In this document: in pieces, positions 34,773 through 42,731 of the stretch
Layout of the letters: every line of letters begins with the position of its first letter
Position numbering within the stretch: the first letter of the stretch is position 1
Origin: Streptomyces cinnamoneus
GTDB taxonomy: Bacteria; Actinomycetota; Actinomycetes; Streptomycetales; Streptomycetaceae
DNA: 55,184 nucleotides
Assembly (NCBI RefSeq): GCF_014650495.1
Contig: NZ_BMVB01000030.1
Location: 1-55,184 of the forward strand
Direction: 5' to 3'
Position numbers and translations under genes: made by a program
Notes under the pieces: model-generated
Seen by the model: the letters and a program-made list of their open reading frames with translations, nothing else
What the model was told of the DNA's origin: nothing
The model's database searches: none

Positions 34773-35378
34773 TCACTTGCGATCAAATCCGTATGAACCG
34801 GACGCCTCGGGGGTGACATTCCGGCGCCGCCGGGCGTACGCGACCGTGAGGATGGCGACCAACGGCCCCCACAACAGCAGCGGGAAGTAACAGGCGTTCA
34901 TGACGAACGCGGCCGTCCCCTGTGGAGCCTCGGCGCCACCGGCGCCGGCGGGCGTGGTGAGCAGGAACATCGGCCATGCCAGCGCCGTGGCCGCGAGCGA
35001 CCCCAGCGTCGCCGGGACGACCGCCACCCACACCGGAATACGCCTGTCGGCCAGGAACGGGACCCAGCCCGGCACCCGCTCGCCCCAGGGCCTGACCAGC
35101 CCGAGCGCCAGCAGTGCGAAACCTTCGCTGACCAGGGTCAACAAGGTGATGTAGGTGGAGGTCTCGGGGCCGGCTTTCCAGTCCTCGGCCAACTGGCCGG
35201 TGAAACCGACCGGGATGCCCACTGCCATGGCCATCCGCCACAGGCCCGACGGCAGGACGGCCAGCGGCACGGCACGCGCCATCCACTCCGCCCGGCGCGG
35301 CACCACCCGCGGAGCGGCGGCATCGGCAGTGTCGGCGGTGTCGGCGACATCTGCGGGCAAGGCATTCGGGGTGACCAT
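34773..35378 (-). CDS. Four-helix integral membrane protein
   Basis: 201 aa from ATG 35378 with GGAGG five bases upstream; longer frames to 35495 lack an SD. After an acidic Ala/Asp-rich cytoplasmic lead, four transmembrane segments are visible: LAVLPSGLWRMAMAVGIPVG, YITLLTLVSEGFALLALGLV, VWVAVVPATLGSLAATALA and the last around CYFPLLLWGPLVAILTV. It resembles DUF3995-type or similar small Streptomyces membrane proteins, not assigned. It lies between the two anchored surface-protein genes on the same strand; role unknown. Confidence 0.75.
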   Translation of the reverse strand: MVTPNALPADVADTADTADAAAPRVVPRRAEWMARAVPLAVLPSGLWRMAMAVGIPVGFTGQLAEDWKAGPETSTYITLLTLVSEGFALLALGLVRPWGERVPGWVPFLADRRIPVWVAVVPATLGSLAATALAWPMFLLTTPAGAGGAEAPQGTAAFVMNACYFPLLLWGPLVAILTVAYARRRRNVTPEASGSYGFDRK

Positions 35379-35511
35379 GGCGACCTCCGGAACGGCACGG
35401 GTGCCGTCCCAGGCTCCTCTCCTGCCCCCTTGGCGCACGTCCCTCCAGAGGGCTGTCGCATTCGTCCCGCTCCCCCATCCGGATGGGCTACCCACCCCTC
35501 CGGGAGGATGA

Positions 35512-35555
35512 CGAAAGGGCGGACCGCTGCCGGGTAGCAGCGGTCCGCCCTTTCG
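35512..35555 (-). terminator. Terminator hairpin after the second surface-protein gene
   Basis: Perfect 19-bp stem 35512-35530 / 35537-35555 with loop CGGGTA, 18 bp after the stop of the 35574-36716 gene. Confidence 0.92.
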
Positions 35556-35573
35556 TCTCTTGCTATGAGGTTG

Positions 35574-36716
35574 TCAGGAGTTGAGGCCCGCCACCGTCCG
35601 GCGGCGGTACAGCACCGCGAAGCCGAGGCCGGCCGCGCCGGCCGACGCCAGGGCGCCGCCGCTCGCGAGCAGGAGCGTGTCGTCGTTGCCCTGGCCGACG
35701 CCCTCGGCACCGGCCGCCACGCCGCCCTGCGGCATGACCTTGGTCTGGACAGCGGCAGCGGCCTGGGCGGCCTGCGCGGGCTGCGCCGCGGTGGCGGCCT
35801 TCGCCTGGGTGGCCTTGGCCGCGGTGCCGGCAGCGGCCTTGGTCACCGTGCCCCCCGCGGGGAACGCGAAGGTCTTGCCGCCGACGCGCAGCACGGGGCG
35901 GGAACCGTCCGCGCCCTCCAGGCTCAGGTGCAGGCCACGGACCGTCTCGGTGCGGTGCTCGCGGTTCAGCACGGTGGCCACGCGGCCGGTGACCACGTCG
36001 CCCTGCTGCCACGTCGGCCCGACGTAACGGATCCACGCCTCCGGCCCGCCCGTGTTGGGGTCGTGGCGGAGAACGGCGATCATGCCGTTGCCGAGGGAGA
36101 CGGCGGTGCCGGAGTAACGGTCCGCCTCACCGGCGTGCGGGTCGACACGCTCGCCGGCCGGGGTGACGGGGCCCTTGTCCCACGCGGAGGAGACGGTGCC
36201 GTCCTTGTGCAGGACCACGCGCATGCCGCCCCAGTAGCCGACGTCGAGACCCGGCTGGCTCGACAGGATCAGCACGGCGCGGCCGTCGACGACGAGCTCG
36301 GCACGGAAGTTGTCCGGGCGGTCCTTGCCGATCGCCATCTCGTGACCGTCCACGAGGGTGACCCGGGACGGGGCCGCAGCCTTGCCGGCCTTGTCGGCCT
36401 CGGCGGCCCGGCCCGCCTTGCCGCCCTGCGCGGCCTTCTCCGGCGCCTTGGTCGCGGCCTTCTCGGCCTTCTCGGCCTTCTCCGCCTTCGGGGCGTCCGA
36501 CCGCGTCTCGGCCTGCGCCGCCGGGGTGGCGGTGCCGGCGGCCTGCTCGGCTGCCTTGGCCGCGGGAGCGGCAGGGGCGGCCGGGGCGGCGGGAGCCGCG
36601 GGCGCGGCCGGCTCCGCCGCGAAGGCGGCGGTCGGCGCCAGGACGGCGGAGGCGAGTGCGGCGGAGGCGACGGCGGCGCGGAAGGCGATACGGCGGCGCG
36701 GGGACATAGCTGACAT
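35574..36716 (-). CDS. Surface protein with beta-rich domain and the same anchor signal
   Basis: 380 aa from ATG 36716. The first about 47 codons are the duplicate of the 33386-34582 gene (same signal peptide), followed by an Ala/Lys/Glu-rich linker (AEKAEKAEKAATKAPEKAA). A central domain (about residues 115-290) has LVDGHEMAIGKDRPDNFRAE, GLDVGYWGGMRVVLHKDGTV, a His/Asn segment and RYVGPTWQQGDV. The end is MPQGGVAAGAEG, a hydrophobic stretch LLLASGGALASAGAAGLGFAV and YRRRT. No known family. The shared signal and neighbouring sortase indicate wall attachment; the central domain is unrelated to the 72-aa repeats of the sister protein. Confidence 0.82.
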   Translation of the reverse strand: MSAMSPRRRIAFRAAVASAALASAVLAPTAAFAAEPAAPAAPAAPAAPAAPAAKAAEQAAGTATPAAQAETRSDAPKAEKAEKAEKAATKAPEKAAQGGKAGRAAEADKAGKAAAPSRVTLVDGHEMAIGKDRPDNFRAELVVDGRAVLILSSQPGLDVGYWGGMRVVLHKDGTVSSAWDKGPVTPAGERVDPHAGEADRYSGTAVSLGNGMIAVLRHDPNTGGPEAWIRYVGPTWQQGDVVTGRVATVLNREHRTETVRGLHLSLEGADGSRPVLRVGGKTFAFPAGGTVTKAAAGTAAKATQAKAATAAQPAQAAQAAAAVQTKVMPQGGVAAGAEGVGQGNDDTLLLASGGALASAGAAGLGFAVLYRRRTVAGLNS

Positions 36717-36896
36717 GCTGGACTCCTGGCTGGTCTGGCCTGGGAAGAAGGGAATTCGCATGCCGCTTCCCTCAGTTCGGGGTTCCTCGGTGTGGTTGAG
36801 GCCGGAGAGGTCGGGCGGGGCTGCTGAGAAAAAGATTATGGATCTTGTGTGATCGCACCTTCGCGCATTTGTCACCAAACATCGACAGCAAACGGA
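36575..36896. repeat. 322-bp direct repeat, copy B
   Basis: Second copy of the block at 34441-34762, same orientation, 2134 bp apart. It includes signal-peptide codons, the SD, the leader and upstream CACCAAACATCGACAGCAA. The upstream part contains CATAAT (minus strand, about 36837), a possible -10. Confidence 0.9.
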
Positions 36897-37005
36897 ACGC
36901 CGACCACGACTTCATGCCTCGTGCCACGAAGTCCGGACATATCCTTCTCTACAGGGCGGCCACGTGAGGCCGCGCACACCCGGCCCGCCAGGGGGGTGAC
37001 ACGCG

Positions 37006-37019
37006 CTACGCGCGTAGAT
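37006..37019. promoter_or_regulatory. Palindromic operator upstream of deoC
   Basis: CTACGCGCGTAGAT, the reverse-complement orientation of the 14-mer found before purine nucleoside phosphorylase and adenosine deaminase; it ends 11 bp before the deoC start. A site this close to the start would block initiation or elongation when bound. Confidence 0.72.
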
Positions 37020-37030
37020 ATGCTCATCCG

Positions 37031-38038
37031 GTGACCATGCACTCTCCCCCGACAGTCCCCTCAAACGGCAACGAGGCCGCGGAGCGACTGGCGTCGATGG
37101 CGGACGTGACCGCTTCCGACGGTGCGCTGCGCCGCTTCCTGCACGGCCTCCCGGGCGTCGACCCGGTCGGGCTGGAGGCCCGCGCCGCGGCGCTGGGCAC
37201 CCGCTCGATCAAGACGACGGCGAAGGCTTACGCCATCGACCTGGCGATCTCGATGATCGACCTCACGACCCTGGAGGGCGCGGACACCCCGGGCAAGGTC
37301 CGGGCGCTGTGCGCCAAGGCCCTCAACCCGGACCCGACGGACCGCGGCACCCCGCGCACCGCCGCGATCTGCGTCTACCCCGACATGGTGGCCACCGCCG
37401 CCGGGGCCCTCGCGGGCTCCGACGTGAAGGTCGCCTCCGTCGCCACCGCGTTCCCGGCCGGCCGCGCCGCGCTGCCGGTCAAGCTGGCCGACACCCGCGA
37501 CGCCGTGGCCGCCGGTGCGGACGAGATCGACATGGTGATCGACCGCGGGGCCTTCCTCGCCGGCCGGTACCTGTCGGTCTTCGAGGAGATCAAGGCCGTC
37601 AAGGAGGCGTGCCGCCGCGAGGACGGCTCCGCCGCCCGCCTGAAGGTCATTTTCGAGACCGGCGAGCTGTCGACCTACGACAACATCCGCCGCGCCTCCT
37701 GGCTCGGCATGCTGGCCGGCGCCGACTTCATCAAGACCTCCACCGGCAAGGTCGCGGTGAACGCCACCCCGGCGAACACCCTGCTGATGCTGGAGGCCGT
37801 GCGCGACTTCCGCGCCACGACCGGGGTACAGGTCGGAGTGAAGCCCGCGGGCGGGATCCGGACCACCAAGGACGCGATGAAGTTCCTGGTGCTCGTGAAC
37901 GAGACCGTGGGCGAGGAGTGGCTGACCAACGAGTGGTTCCGCTTCGGTGCCTCCAGCCTCCTCAACGACCTGCTGATGCAGCGGCAGAAGCTGAGCACCG
38001 GGCGCTACTCCGGTCCTGACTACGTGACGGTGGACTGA
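37031..38038 (+). CDS. deoC: Deoxyribose-phosphate aldolase
   Basis: 335 aa from GTG 37031. Splits 2-deoxyribose-5-phosphate into glyceraldehyde-3-phosphate and acetaldehyde. The Schiff-base Lys is in DFIKTSTGKV, the second active-site Lys in GVKPAGGIRT, and the EIDMVIDRGAFL strand carries the proton-relay Asp. The family core is about 220-250 aa; the extra about 60 N-terminal residues are usual in this actinobacterial branch. Two aldehyde dehydrogenase genes follow with 2 bp between deoC and the first, which fits oxidation of the released acetaldehyde. Confidence 0.95.
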   Translation: MTMHSPPTVPSNGNEAAERLASMADVTASDGALRRFLHGLPGVDPVGLEARAAALGTRSIKTTAKAYAIDLAISMIDLTTLEGADTPGKVRALCAKALNPDPTDRGTPRTAAICVYPDMVATAAGALAGSDVKVASVATAFPAGRAALPVKLADTRDAVAAGADEIDMVIDRGAFLAGRYLSVFEEIKAVKEACRREDGSAARLKVIFETGELSTYDNIRRASWLGMLAGADFIKTSTGKVAVNATPANTLLMLEAVRDFRATTGVQVGVKPAGGIRTTKDAMKFLVLVNETVGEEWLTNEWFRFGASSLLNDLLMQRQKLSTGRYSGPDYVTVD

Positions 38039-38040
38039 TC

Positions 38041-39471
38041 ATGGCTTTTGAATACGCACCGGCGCCGGAGTCGCGCGCGGTCGTCGACATCGCCCCGTCG
38101 TACGGGCTCTTCATCGACGGCGAGTTCCGCGAGGCGTCGGACGGCAAGGTCTTCAAGACCGTTTCGCCGTCGACGGAGGAAGTCCTCTCCGAGGTCGCCC
38201 AGGCGTCCGCCGAGGACGTCGACGCGGCCGTCAAGGCCGCCCGCAAGGCGTTCGAGAAGTGGTCGGCGCTGCCGGGCTCCGAGCGCGCGAAGTACCTGTT
38301 CCGCATCGCCCGGATCATTCAGGAGCGCTCGCGCGAGCTGGCCGTTCTGGAGACCCTCGACAACGGCAAGCCGATCAAGGAGACCCGCGACGCGGACCTC
38401 CCGCTGGTCGCCGCGCACTTCTTCTACTACGCGGGCTGGGCCGACAAGCTCGGTCACGCCGGTTTCGGGCCGGACCCGAAGCCGCTGGGCGTGGCCGGCC
38501 AGGTCATCCCGTGGAACTTCCCGCTGCTGATGCTGGCCTGGAAGATCGCCCCCGCGCTGGCCGCCGGCAACACGGTCGTGCTGAAGCCGGCCGAGACCAC
38601 GCCGCTGTCGGCGCTGTTCTTCGCGGACATCTGCCGCCAGGCCGGTCTGCCCAAGGGCGTCGTGAACATCCTGACCGGCGACGGCACCACCGGTGCCGCG
38701 CTCGTCGGCCACGACGGCATCGACAAGGTCGCCTTCACCGGCTCCACCGCCGTCGGCAAGCAGATCGCCCGCACCCTTGCCGGTACGGACAAGCGGCTGA
38801 CGCTGGAGCTCGGCGGCAAGGGCGCCAACATCGTCTTCGACGACGCGCCCATCGACCAGGCCGTCGAGGGCATCGTCAACGGCATCTTCTTCAACCAGGG
38901 CCAGGTCTGCTGCGCGGGCTCGCGCCTGCTGGTGCAGGAGTCGATCCAGGACGAGCTGCTGGACGCCCTCAAGCGCCGGATGTCGACGCTGCGCGTCGGC
39001 GACCCGCTGGACAAGAACACCGACGTCGGTGCGATCAACTCCGCCGAGCAGCTGGCCCGCATCACGGCGCTGGCGGACAGTGGCGAGGCCGAGGGTGCCG
39101 AGCGCTGGGCCCCGGCGTGCGAGCTGCCGGGCGCCGGTTACTGGTTCGCCCCGACGCTGTTCACGAACGTCACCCAGGCCCACCGGATCGCCCGCGAGGA
39201 GATCTTCGGCCCGGTGCTGTCCGTGCTGTCCTTCCGCACCCCGGCCGAGGCCGTCGCCAAGGCGAACAACTCGCAGTACGGGCTGTCGGCCGGCATCTGG
39301 ACGGAGAAGGGTTCGCGGATGCTCGCCGTCGCCGACAAGCTGCGCGCGGGCGTCGTCTGGGCCAACACGTTCAACAAGTTCGACCCGACCTCGCCCTTCG
39401 GCGGCTTCAAGGAGTCGGGCTTCGGCCGCGAGGGTGGCCGTCACGGTCTGGAGGCCTACCTCGATGTCTGA
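38041..39471 (+). CDS. Aldehyde dehydrogenase, full-length
   Basis: 476 aa. NAD-binding GSTAVGKQIART, the general-base Glu in LELGGKGANIVF, the catalytic Cys in FFNQGQVCCAGSR, and NNSQYGLSAGIW with SPFGGFKESGFGREGG near the end: a complete ALDH. It starts 2 bp after deoC and is overlapped at its 3' end by the next gene (ATG at 39464 within its last codons), so three genes are one operon. Likely oxidises acetaldehyde from the DERA reaction to acetate; the substrate is inferred from context. Confidence 0.94.
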   Translation: MAFEYAPAPESRAVVDIAPSYGLFIDGEFREASDGKVFKTVSPSTEEVLSEVAQASAEDVDAAVKAARKAFEKWSALPGSERAKYLFRIARIIQERSRELAVLETLDNGKPIKETRDADLPLVAAHFFYYAGWADKLGHAGFGPDPKPLGVAGQVIPWNFPLLMLAWKIAPALAAGNTVVLKPAETTPLSALFFADICRQAGLPKGVVNILTGDGTTGAALVGHDGIDKVAFTGSTAVGKQIARTLAGTDKRLTLELGGKGANIVFDDAPIDQAVEGIVNGIFFNQGQVCCAGSRLLVQESIQDELLDALKRRMSTLRVGDPLDKNTDVGAINSAEQLARITALADSGEAEGAERWAPACELPGAGYWFAPTLFTNVTQAHRIAREEIFGPVLSVLSFRTPAEAVAKANNSQYGLSAGIWTEKGSRMLAVADKLRAGVVWANTFNKFDPTSPFGGFKESGFGREGGRHGLEAYLDV

Positions 39472-40348
39472 TCGGCTCAGTGTCTTCAAGACCTACAAGC
39501 TGTTCGTCGGGGGCAAGTTCCCCCGGTCCGAGAGCGGGCGGGTGTACGAGGTGACCGACTCCAAGGGCAAGTGGCTCGCCAACGCCCCCCTGTCGTCCCG
39601 CAAGGACGCCCGTGACGCCGTCGTGGCGGCGCGCAAGGCGTTCGGCGGCTGGTCGGGGGCGACCGCGTACAACCGCGGCCAGATCCTCTACCGCGTCGCC
39701 GAGATGCTGGAGGGCCGCCGGGAGCAGTTCGTCGCCGAGGTCGCCGAGGCCGAGGGGCTGTCGAAGTCCAAGGCCGCCGCCCAGGTGGACGCCGCCATCG
39801 ACCGCTGGGTCTGGTACGCGGGCTGGACGGACAAGATCACCCAGGTCGTCGGGGGCACCAACCCCGTCGCGGGGCCGTTCTTCAACGTCTCCTCCCCCGC
39901 GCCGACCGGTGTGGTGGCCGTCGTGGCCCCGCAGGAGTCCTCCCTCCTGGGCCTGGTCTCCGTGATCGCCCCGGTGATCGCCGGCGGCAACACGGTGCTC
40001 GTGGTCGCGTCCGAGAAGGCGCCGCTGCCTGCCCTGTCGCTGGGTGAGGTGCTCGCCACCTCCGACGTGCCCGGTGGCGTGGTCAACATCCTGTCCGGCA
40101 AGGCCGCGGAGATCTTCCCGTCGCTCGCCGCGCACCAGGACGTCAACGCGATCGACCTGGCCGGTGCCGACGCCGAGCTGGCGAAGGCCCTGGAGGTCGC
40201 CGCGGCCGACAACCTCAAGCGCGTCGTCCGTCCACAGGCTGTGGACTGGGCCGCCGACCCGGGCACGGGCCGGCTGACCGCCTTCCTGGAGACGAAGACC
40301 GTCTGGCACCCCACGGGTTCGCTGGGCGCGGGCGGCTCGTCCTACTGA
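39464..40348 (+). CDS. Aldehyde dehydrogenase-like protein lacking the catalytic domain
   Basis: 294 aa from ATG 39464, overlapping the previous gene by 8 bp. The sequence follows the ALDH N-terminal and NAD-binding part (VGGKFPRSESGRVYEV, VVAVVAPQESSLLGLVSVIAPVIAGGNTVLV, GGVVNILSGKAAE), then ends with a degenerate tail. It contains neither the GQxC catalytic Cys nor the ELGGK Glu, and ends about 180 residues short of a full enzyme. There is no frameshift remnant downstream: a terminator follows at once. It may be a non-catalytic partner of the full-length ALDH, a pattern I believe is conserved in Streptomyces. Confidence 0.85.
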   Translation: MSDRLSVFKTYKLFVGGKFPRSESGRVYEVTDSKGKWLANAPLSSRKDARDAVVAARKAFGGWSGATAYNRGQILYRVAEMLEGRREQFVAEVAEAEGLSKSKAAAQVDAAIDRWVWYAGWTDKITQVVGGTNPVAGPFFNVSSPAPTGVVAVVAPQESSLLGLVSVIAPVIAGGNTVLVVASEKAPLPALSLGEVLATSDVPGGVVNILSGKAAEIFPSLAAHQDVNAIDLAGADAELAKALEVAAADNLKRVVRPQAVDWAADPGTGRLTAFLETKTVWHPTGSLGAGGSSY

Positions 40349-40361
40349 GGCACCACCGCAC

Positions 40362-40406
40362 ACGGAGAGGGCGGCCCCCCGGTGACCGGGGGGCCGCCCT
40401 CTCCGT
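40362..40406. terminator. Bidirectional terminator after the deoC operon
   Basis: Perfect 21-bp stem, 40362-40382 pairing with 40386-40406, loop TGA; T-rich stretch on the plus side. It ends the deoC operon (plus) and the secreted-protein gene at 40417 (minus). Confidence 0.93.
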
Positions 40407-40416
40407 TTCGCGGGCC

Positions 40417-40848
40417 TCAGGGGCCCAGTGTCACGCCGCCCAGGAGCTGGCCGACGAGCGGCAGGTCGCCGAGCTGTCCGGTCTTGGTGATCGGCGACGT
40501 CAGCATCTGGGTGTTGATCGGCTGGAAGTCGGCGACCTGCGTGCGGGCGCCGTTGTTCAGCGGGTCCACGGGGGTGGCCGCCAGCGGGTGGTACTTGAAG
40601 GTCCTCACCACGGGCCCCAGCCCCTCCGCGGACTTCTCCAGGGCGATGCGCGTGCCCTGGAGCGCCGCTTTGACGTCCGTGCGGCCCAGCTCGGCGCGCG
40701 GCGCCTGCGGCTGGGCGCCGGCCTCGACGGCACCGCCCGCGACGAGCGCTGCGCCGGCCGAGACGGTCAGCCCGACCCGCGCCAGGGTGCGCCTGCGGCG
40801 CGGCGGGGGGACGGGGGCGGAGCGTGCGTGACGTGCGTGGGAGGCCAT
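40417..40848 (-). CDS. Small secreted protein
   Basis: 143 aa from ATG 40848. Basic n-region with RRRRTLARVGLTVSAGAALVAGG, a Tat-like signal peptide, cleavage near GAQPQA. The mature part has regular repeats of Gly/Pro/Leu-rich turns (PLAATPVDPLNNG, PLVGQLLGGVTLGP) similar to short Streptomyces secreted proteins of unknown role, including the one at 46680 in this window. Convergent with the deoC operon. Confidence 0.72.
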   Translation of the reverse strand: MASHARHARSAPVPPPRRRRTLARVGLTVSAGAALVAGGAVEAGAQPQAPRAELGRTDVKAALQGTRIALEKSAEGLGPVVRTFKYHPLAATPVDPLNNGARTQVADFQPINTQMLTSPITKTGQLGDLPLVGQLLGGVTLGP

Positions 40849-40985
40849 GACCACCTGCCGGGGTTGGGGTAAAGGATCCAGTCGGGTCGCATTCGACAGC
40901 GCAGAGTATCCAAGCAATGACAATGCGTGCACGGCGCGACCCGGGGGGATCCTCCATACGGCTCAATGCGTCACACTGGTGTCCC

Positions 40986-41612
40986 GTGACATCCCTCCTG
41001 CCCTCCGCGCGCGTCATCCTGCTCACCGGACCGTCCGGCTCCGGTAAGTCGTCCCTCGCTGCCCGCACCGGCCTGCCCGTGCTCAACCTGGACGACTTCT
41101 ACAAGGAGGGCCACGACCCGACGCTGCCCCAGCTGCTGGACGGCAGCGGCACGGACTGGGACTCCCCGCTGTCGTGGGACGCGGAGGCGGCCGTCGCGGC
41201 CATCGACTCCCTGTGCCGCACGGCCCGTACCGACGTACCGGTCTACGACATCTCCACCAGCTCGCGGGTGGGTGCGAGTGCGCTCGACATCGGCCGCACC
41301 CCGCTGTTCATCGCCGAGGGCATCTTCGCGGCCGACATCATCGAGCAGTGCCGTGATCTGGGTCACCTCGCCGACGCGCTGTGCCTGCGCGGCCGGCCGT
41401 CGACGACGTTCCGCCGCCGGCTCCTGCGCGACCTGCGCGAGGCCCGCAAGCCCGTGCTCTACCTCGTCCGCCGCGGACTGCGGCTGATGCGTTCGGAGCG
41501 GGCCATCGTGGCGCGTCAGACGGCGCTGGGCGCGTTCGCCTGCGGCCGGGACACCGCCATGGGCCGGATCGCCGCCGCGGCCGCCGGGCGCCGGGAGAGC
41601 GTCCACTCCTGA
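40986..41612 (+). CDS. Uridine kinase-like ATP-binding protein
   Basis: 208 aa from GTG 40986. P-loop GPSGSGKSS (15-23), then LNLDDFYKEGHDPTLP, the conserved nucleoside-kinase Asp strand, DSPLSWDAEA, and the LRGRPSTTFRRRLLRDLREARKP lid region. It resembles the uridine kinase/phosphoribulokinase group and would phosphorylate uridine/cytidine or a related small molecule. It lies near nucleoside genes, which supports that role. Divergent from the secreted protein gene; the start has GTG with weak SD. Confidence 0.85.
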   Translation: MTSLLPSARVILLTGPSGSGKSSLAARTGLPVLNLDDFYKEGHDPTLPQLLDGSGTDWDSPLSWDAEAAVAAIDSLCRTARTDVPVYDISTSSRVGASALDIGRTPLFIAEGIFAADIIEQCRDLGHLADALCLRGRPSTTFRRRLLRDLREARKPVLYLVRRGLRLMRSERAIVARQTALGAFACGRDTAMGRIAAAAAGRRESVHS

Positions 41613-41669
41613 CGGCCGGCCGCGCGGCCCGCTGAACGGCCGGCACGCGGCACGCGTACCGATACGTGC

Positions 41670-41711
41670 GAGAGCGGGCGGGGCAGTCCCCCCGGCTGCC
41701 CGCCCGCTCTC
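41670..41711. terminator. Terminator between uridine-kinase-like gene and sigQ
   Basis: GAGAGCGGGCGGGGCAG (41670-41686) pairs with CTGCCCGCCCGCTCTC (41696-41711) with one bulged base, in the convergent space. Confidence 0.85.
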
Positions 41712-41764
41712 TTCCCCCGTGTTTCCCCCGTTGGTTCCCCTGGGGCCCCCGCCCCCGTTCCCGG

Positions 41765-42523
41765 CTAGGCCACGAGCTCCCCGAAGGACTCCCGTACGCC
41801 CCGGCCGGAGCCGATGACCTCGTCGTCGCGCAGCCGGCGCAGGGAGCGCCAGATGCTGCTCTTGACCGTGCCGACGCTGATGTCGAGGATCTCCGCGATC
41901 TCCGGGTCCGTACGGCCCTCGTAGTAGCGGAGGACGAGCATGGTGCGCTGCAGCTCGGGCAGCCGGGCGAGGGCCTGCCACAGGACGGCGCGCAGTTCGG
42001 TGCCGCGCATGGCGTCCGTCTCGCCGGGCGTCTCCGGCAGTTCCTCGGTCGGGTACTCGTTGAGCTTGCGGCGCCGCCAGGCGCTGATGTGCAGGTTGGT
42101 CATGGTGCGGCGCAGGTAGCCGCCGACCGCTGCCTTGTCGGTGATGCGGTCCCAGGCGCGGTAGGTCGAGAACAGCGCGCTCTGCAGCAGGTCCTCGGCC
42201 TCGTGCCGGTCGCCGGTGAGGTGGTACGCGGTCGCGTACAGGGAAGCCCGGCGCTCCTGGACGTAGGCGGTGAACTCCGCCTCCGCCCGGGACGCGCCAC
42301 CGGCCCGTTCCCCCGTGGCCGTGCCCCCCGAGGCGCCCCCCGCGCCTCCTGCGGGCTCCCCGTACGCGATCGCGTCGATCGCCACCATGTAAGGCGGCCG
42401 CATGCGTCCGGTGCCGCGAGCGCACCCCCGCCCGCCCACGGCACCGGACTTCTCGGGGCTCCGGCCGGCGTCGTGCAGGCGCGTGCGAACTGCGCTGTTC
42501 GTGGTGCTGTGCAGTGTGTTCAT
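41765..42523 (-). CDS. sigQ: ECF sigma factor SigQ, neighbour of AfsQ1/AfsQ2
   Basis: 252 aa from ATG 42523. Region sigma2: AEFTAYVQERRASLYATAYHLTGDRHEAEDLLQSALFSTY; region sigma4: RLPELQRTMLVLRYYEGRTDPEIAEIL and SVGTVKSSIWRSLRRLR. It belongs to the SigE-type 70-ECF group without a clear anti-sigma gene beside it. An N-terminal extension of about 85 residues (Gly/Ala/Arg-rich) precedes sigma2. In S. coelicolor sigQ (SCO4908) is divergent from afsQ1 and activated by it under nitrogen-rich stress, changing antibiotic production; synteny here is the same. The intergenic region is 208 bp. Confidence 0.92.
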   Translation of the reverse strand: MNTLHSTTNSAVRTRLHDAGRSPEKSGAVGGRGCARGTGRMRPPYMVAIDAIAYGEPAGGAGGASGGTATGERAGGASRAEAEFTAYVQERRASLYATAYHLTGDRHEAEDLLQSALFSTYRAWDRITDKAAVGGYLRRTMTNLHISAWRRRKLNEYPTEELPETPGETDAMRGTELRAVLWQALARLPELQRTMLVLRYYEGRTDPEIAEILDISVGTVKSSIWRSLRRLRDDEVIGSGRGVRESFGELVA

Positions 42524-42632
42524 CTCGCGCCCCCCGTCGGTGGAGCCAGCTCGGTCCGTCAGTGACCCGGACCTCGTACTGCCCGGTGACCAAAAGACTG
42601 CCGGGCCAGTTTCATGGCGCTGTCCGCCGACT

Positions 42633-42648
42633 GTCACAGCCCTGCAAC
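42633..42648. promoter_or_regulatory. Candidate AfsQ1 binding site
   Basis: GTCAC-AGCCCT-GCAAC fits the published AfsQ1 consensus GTnAC-n6-GTnAC with one mismatch (C for T in the second half). It lies 99 bp before afsQ1. Other GTGAC half-sites at 42562 and 42586 lack a proper partner. This is a by-eye match only. Confidence 0.35.
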
Positions 42649-42731
42649 AGGCCGTGCCGCCGCTGTTGCAGGGGCACGGACAAGTCGCTGCGGCGTCCTT
42701 CTGTCGAACTACCGGCCAGTCTTAGGCCAGA

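Noticed and set aside
36897..37005. Short inverted repeats before deoC (GACTTC/GAAGTC and GGCGGCC/GGCCGC)
   Set aside because: Weak and separated by variable spacers; no clear link to the known operator or to a terminator.
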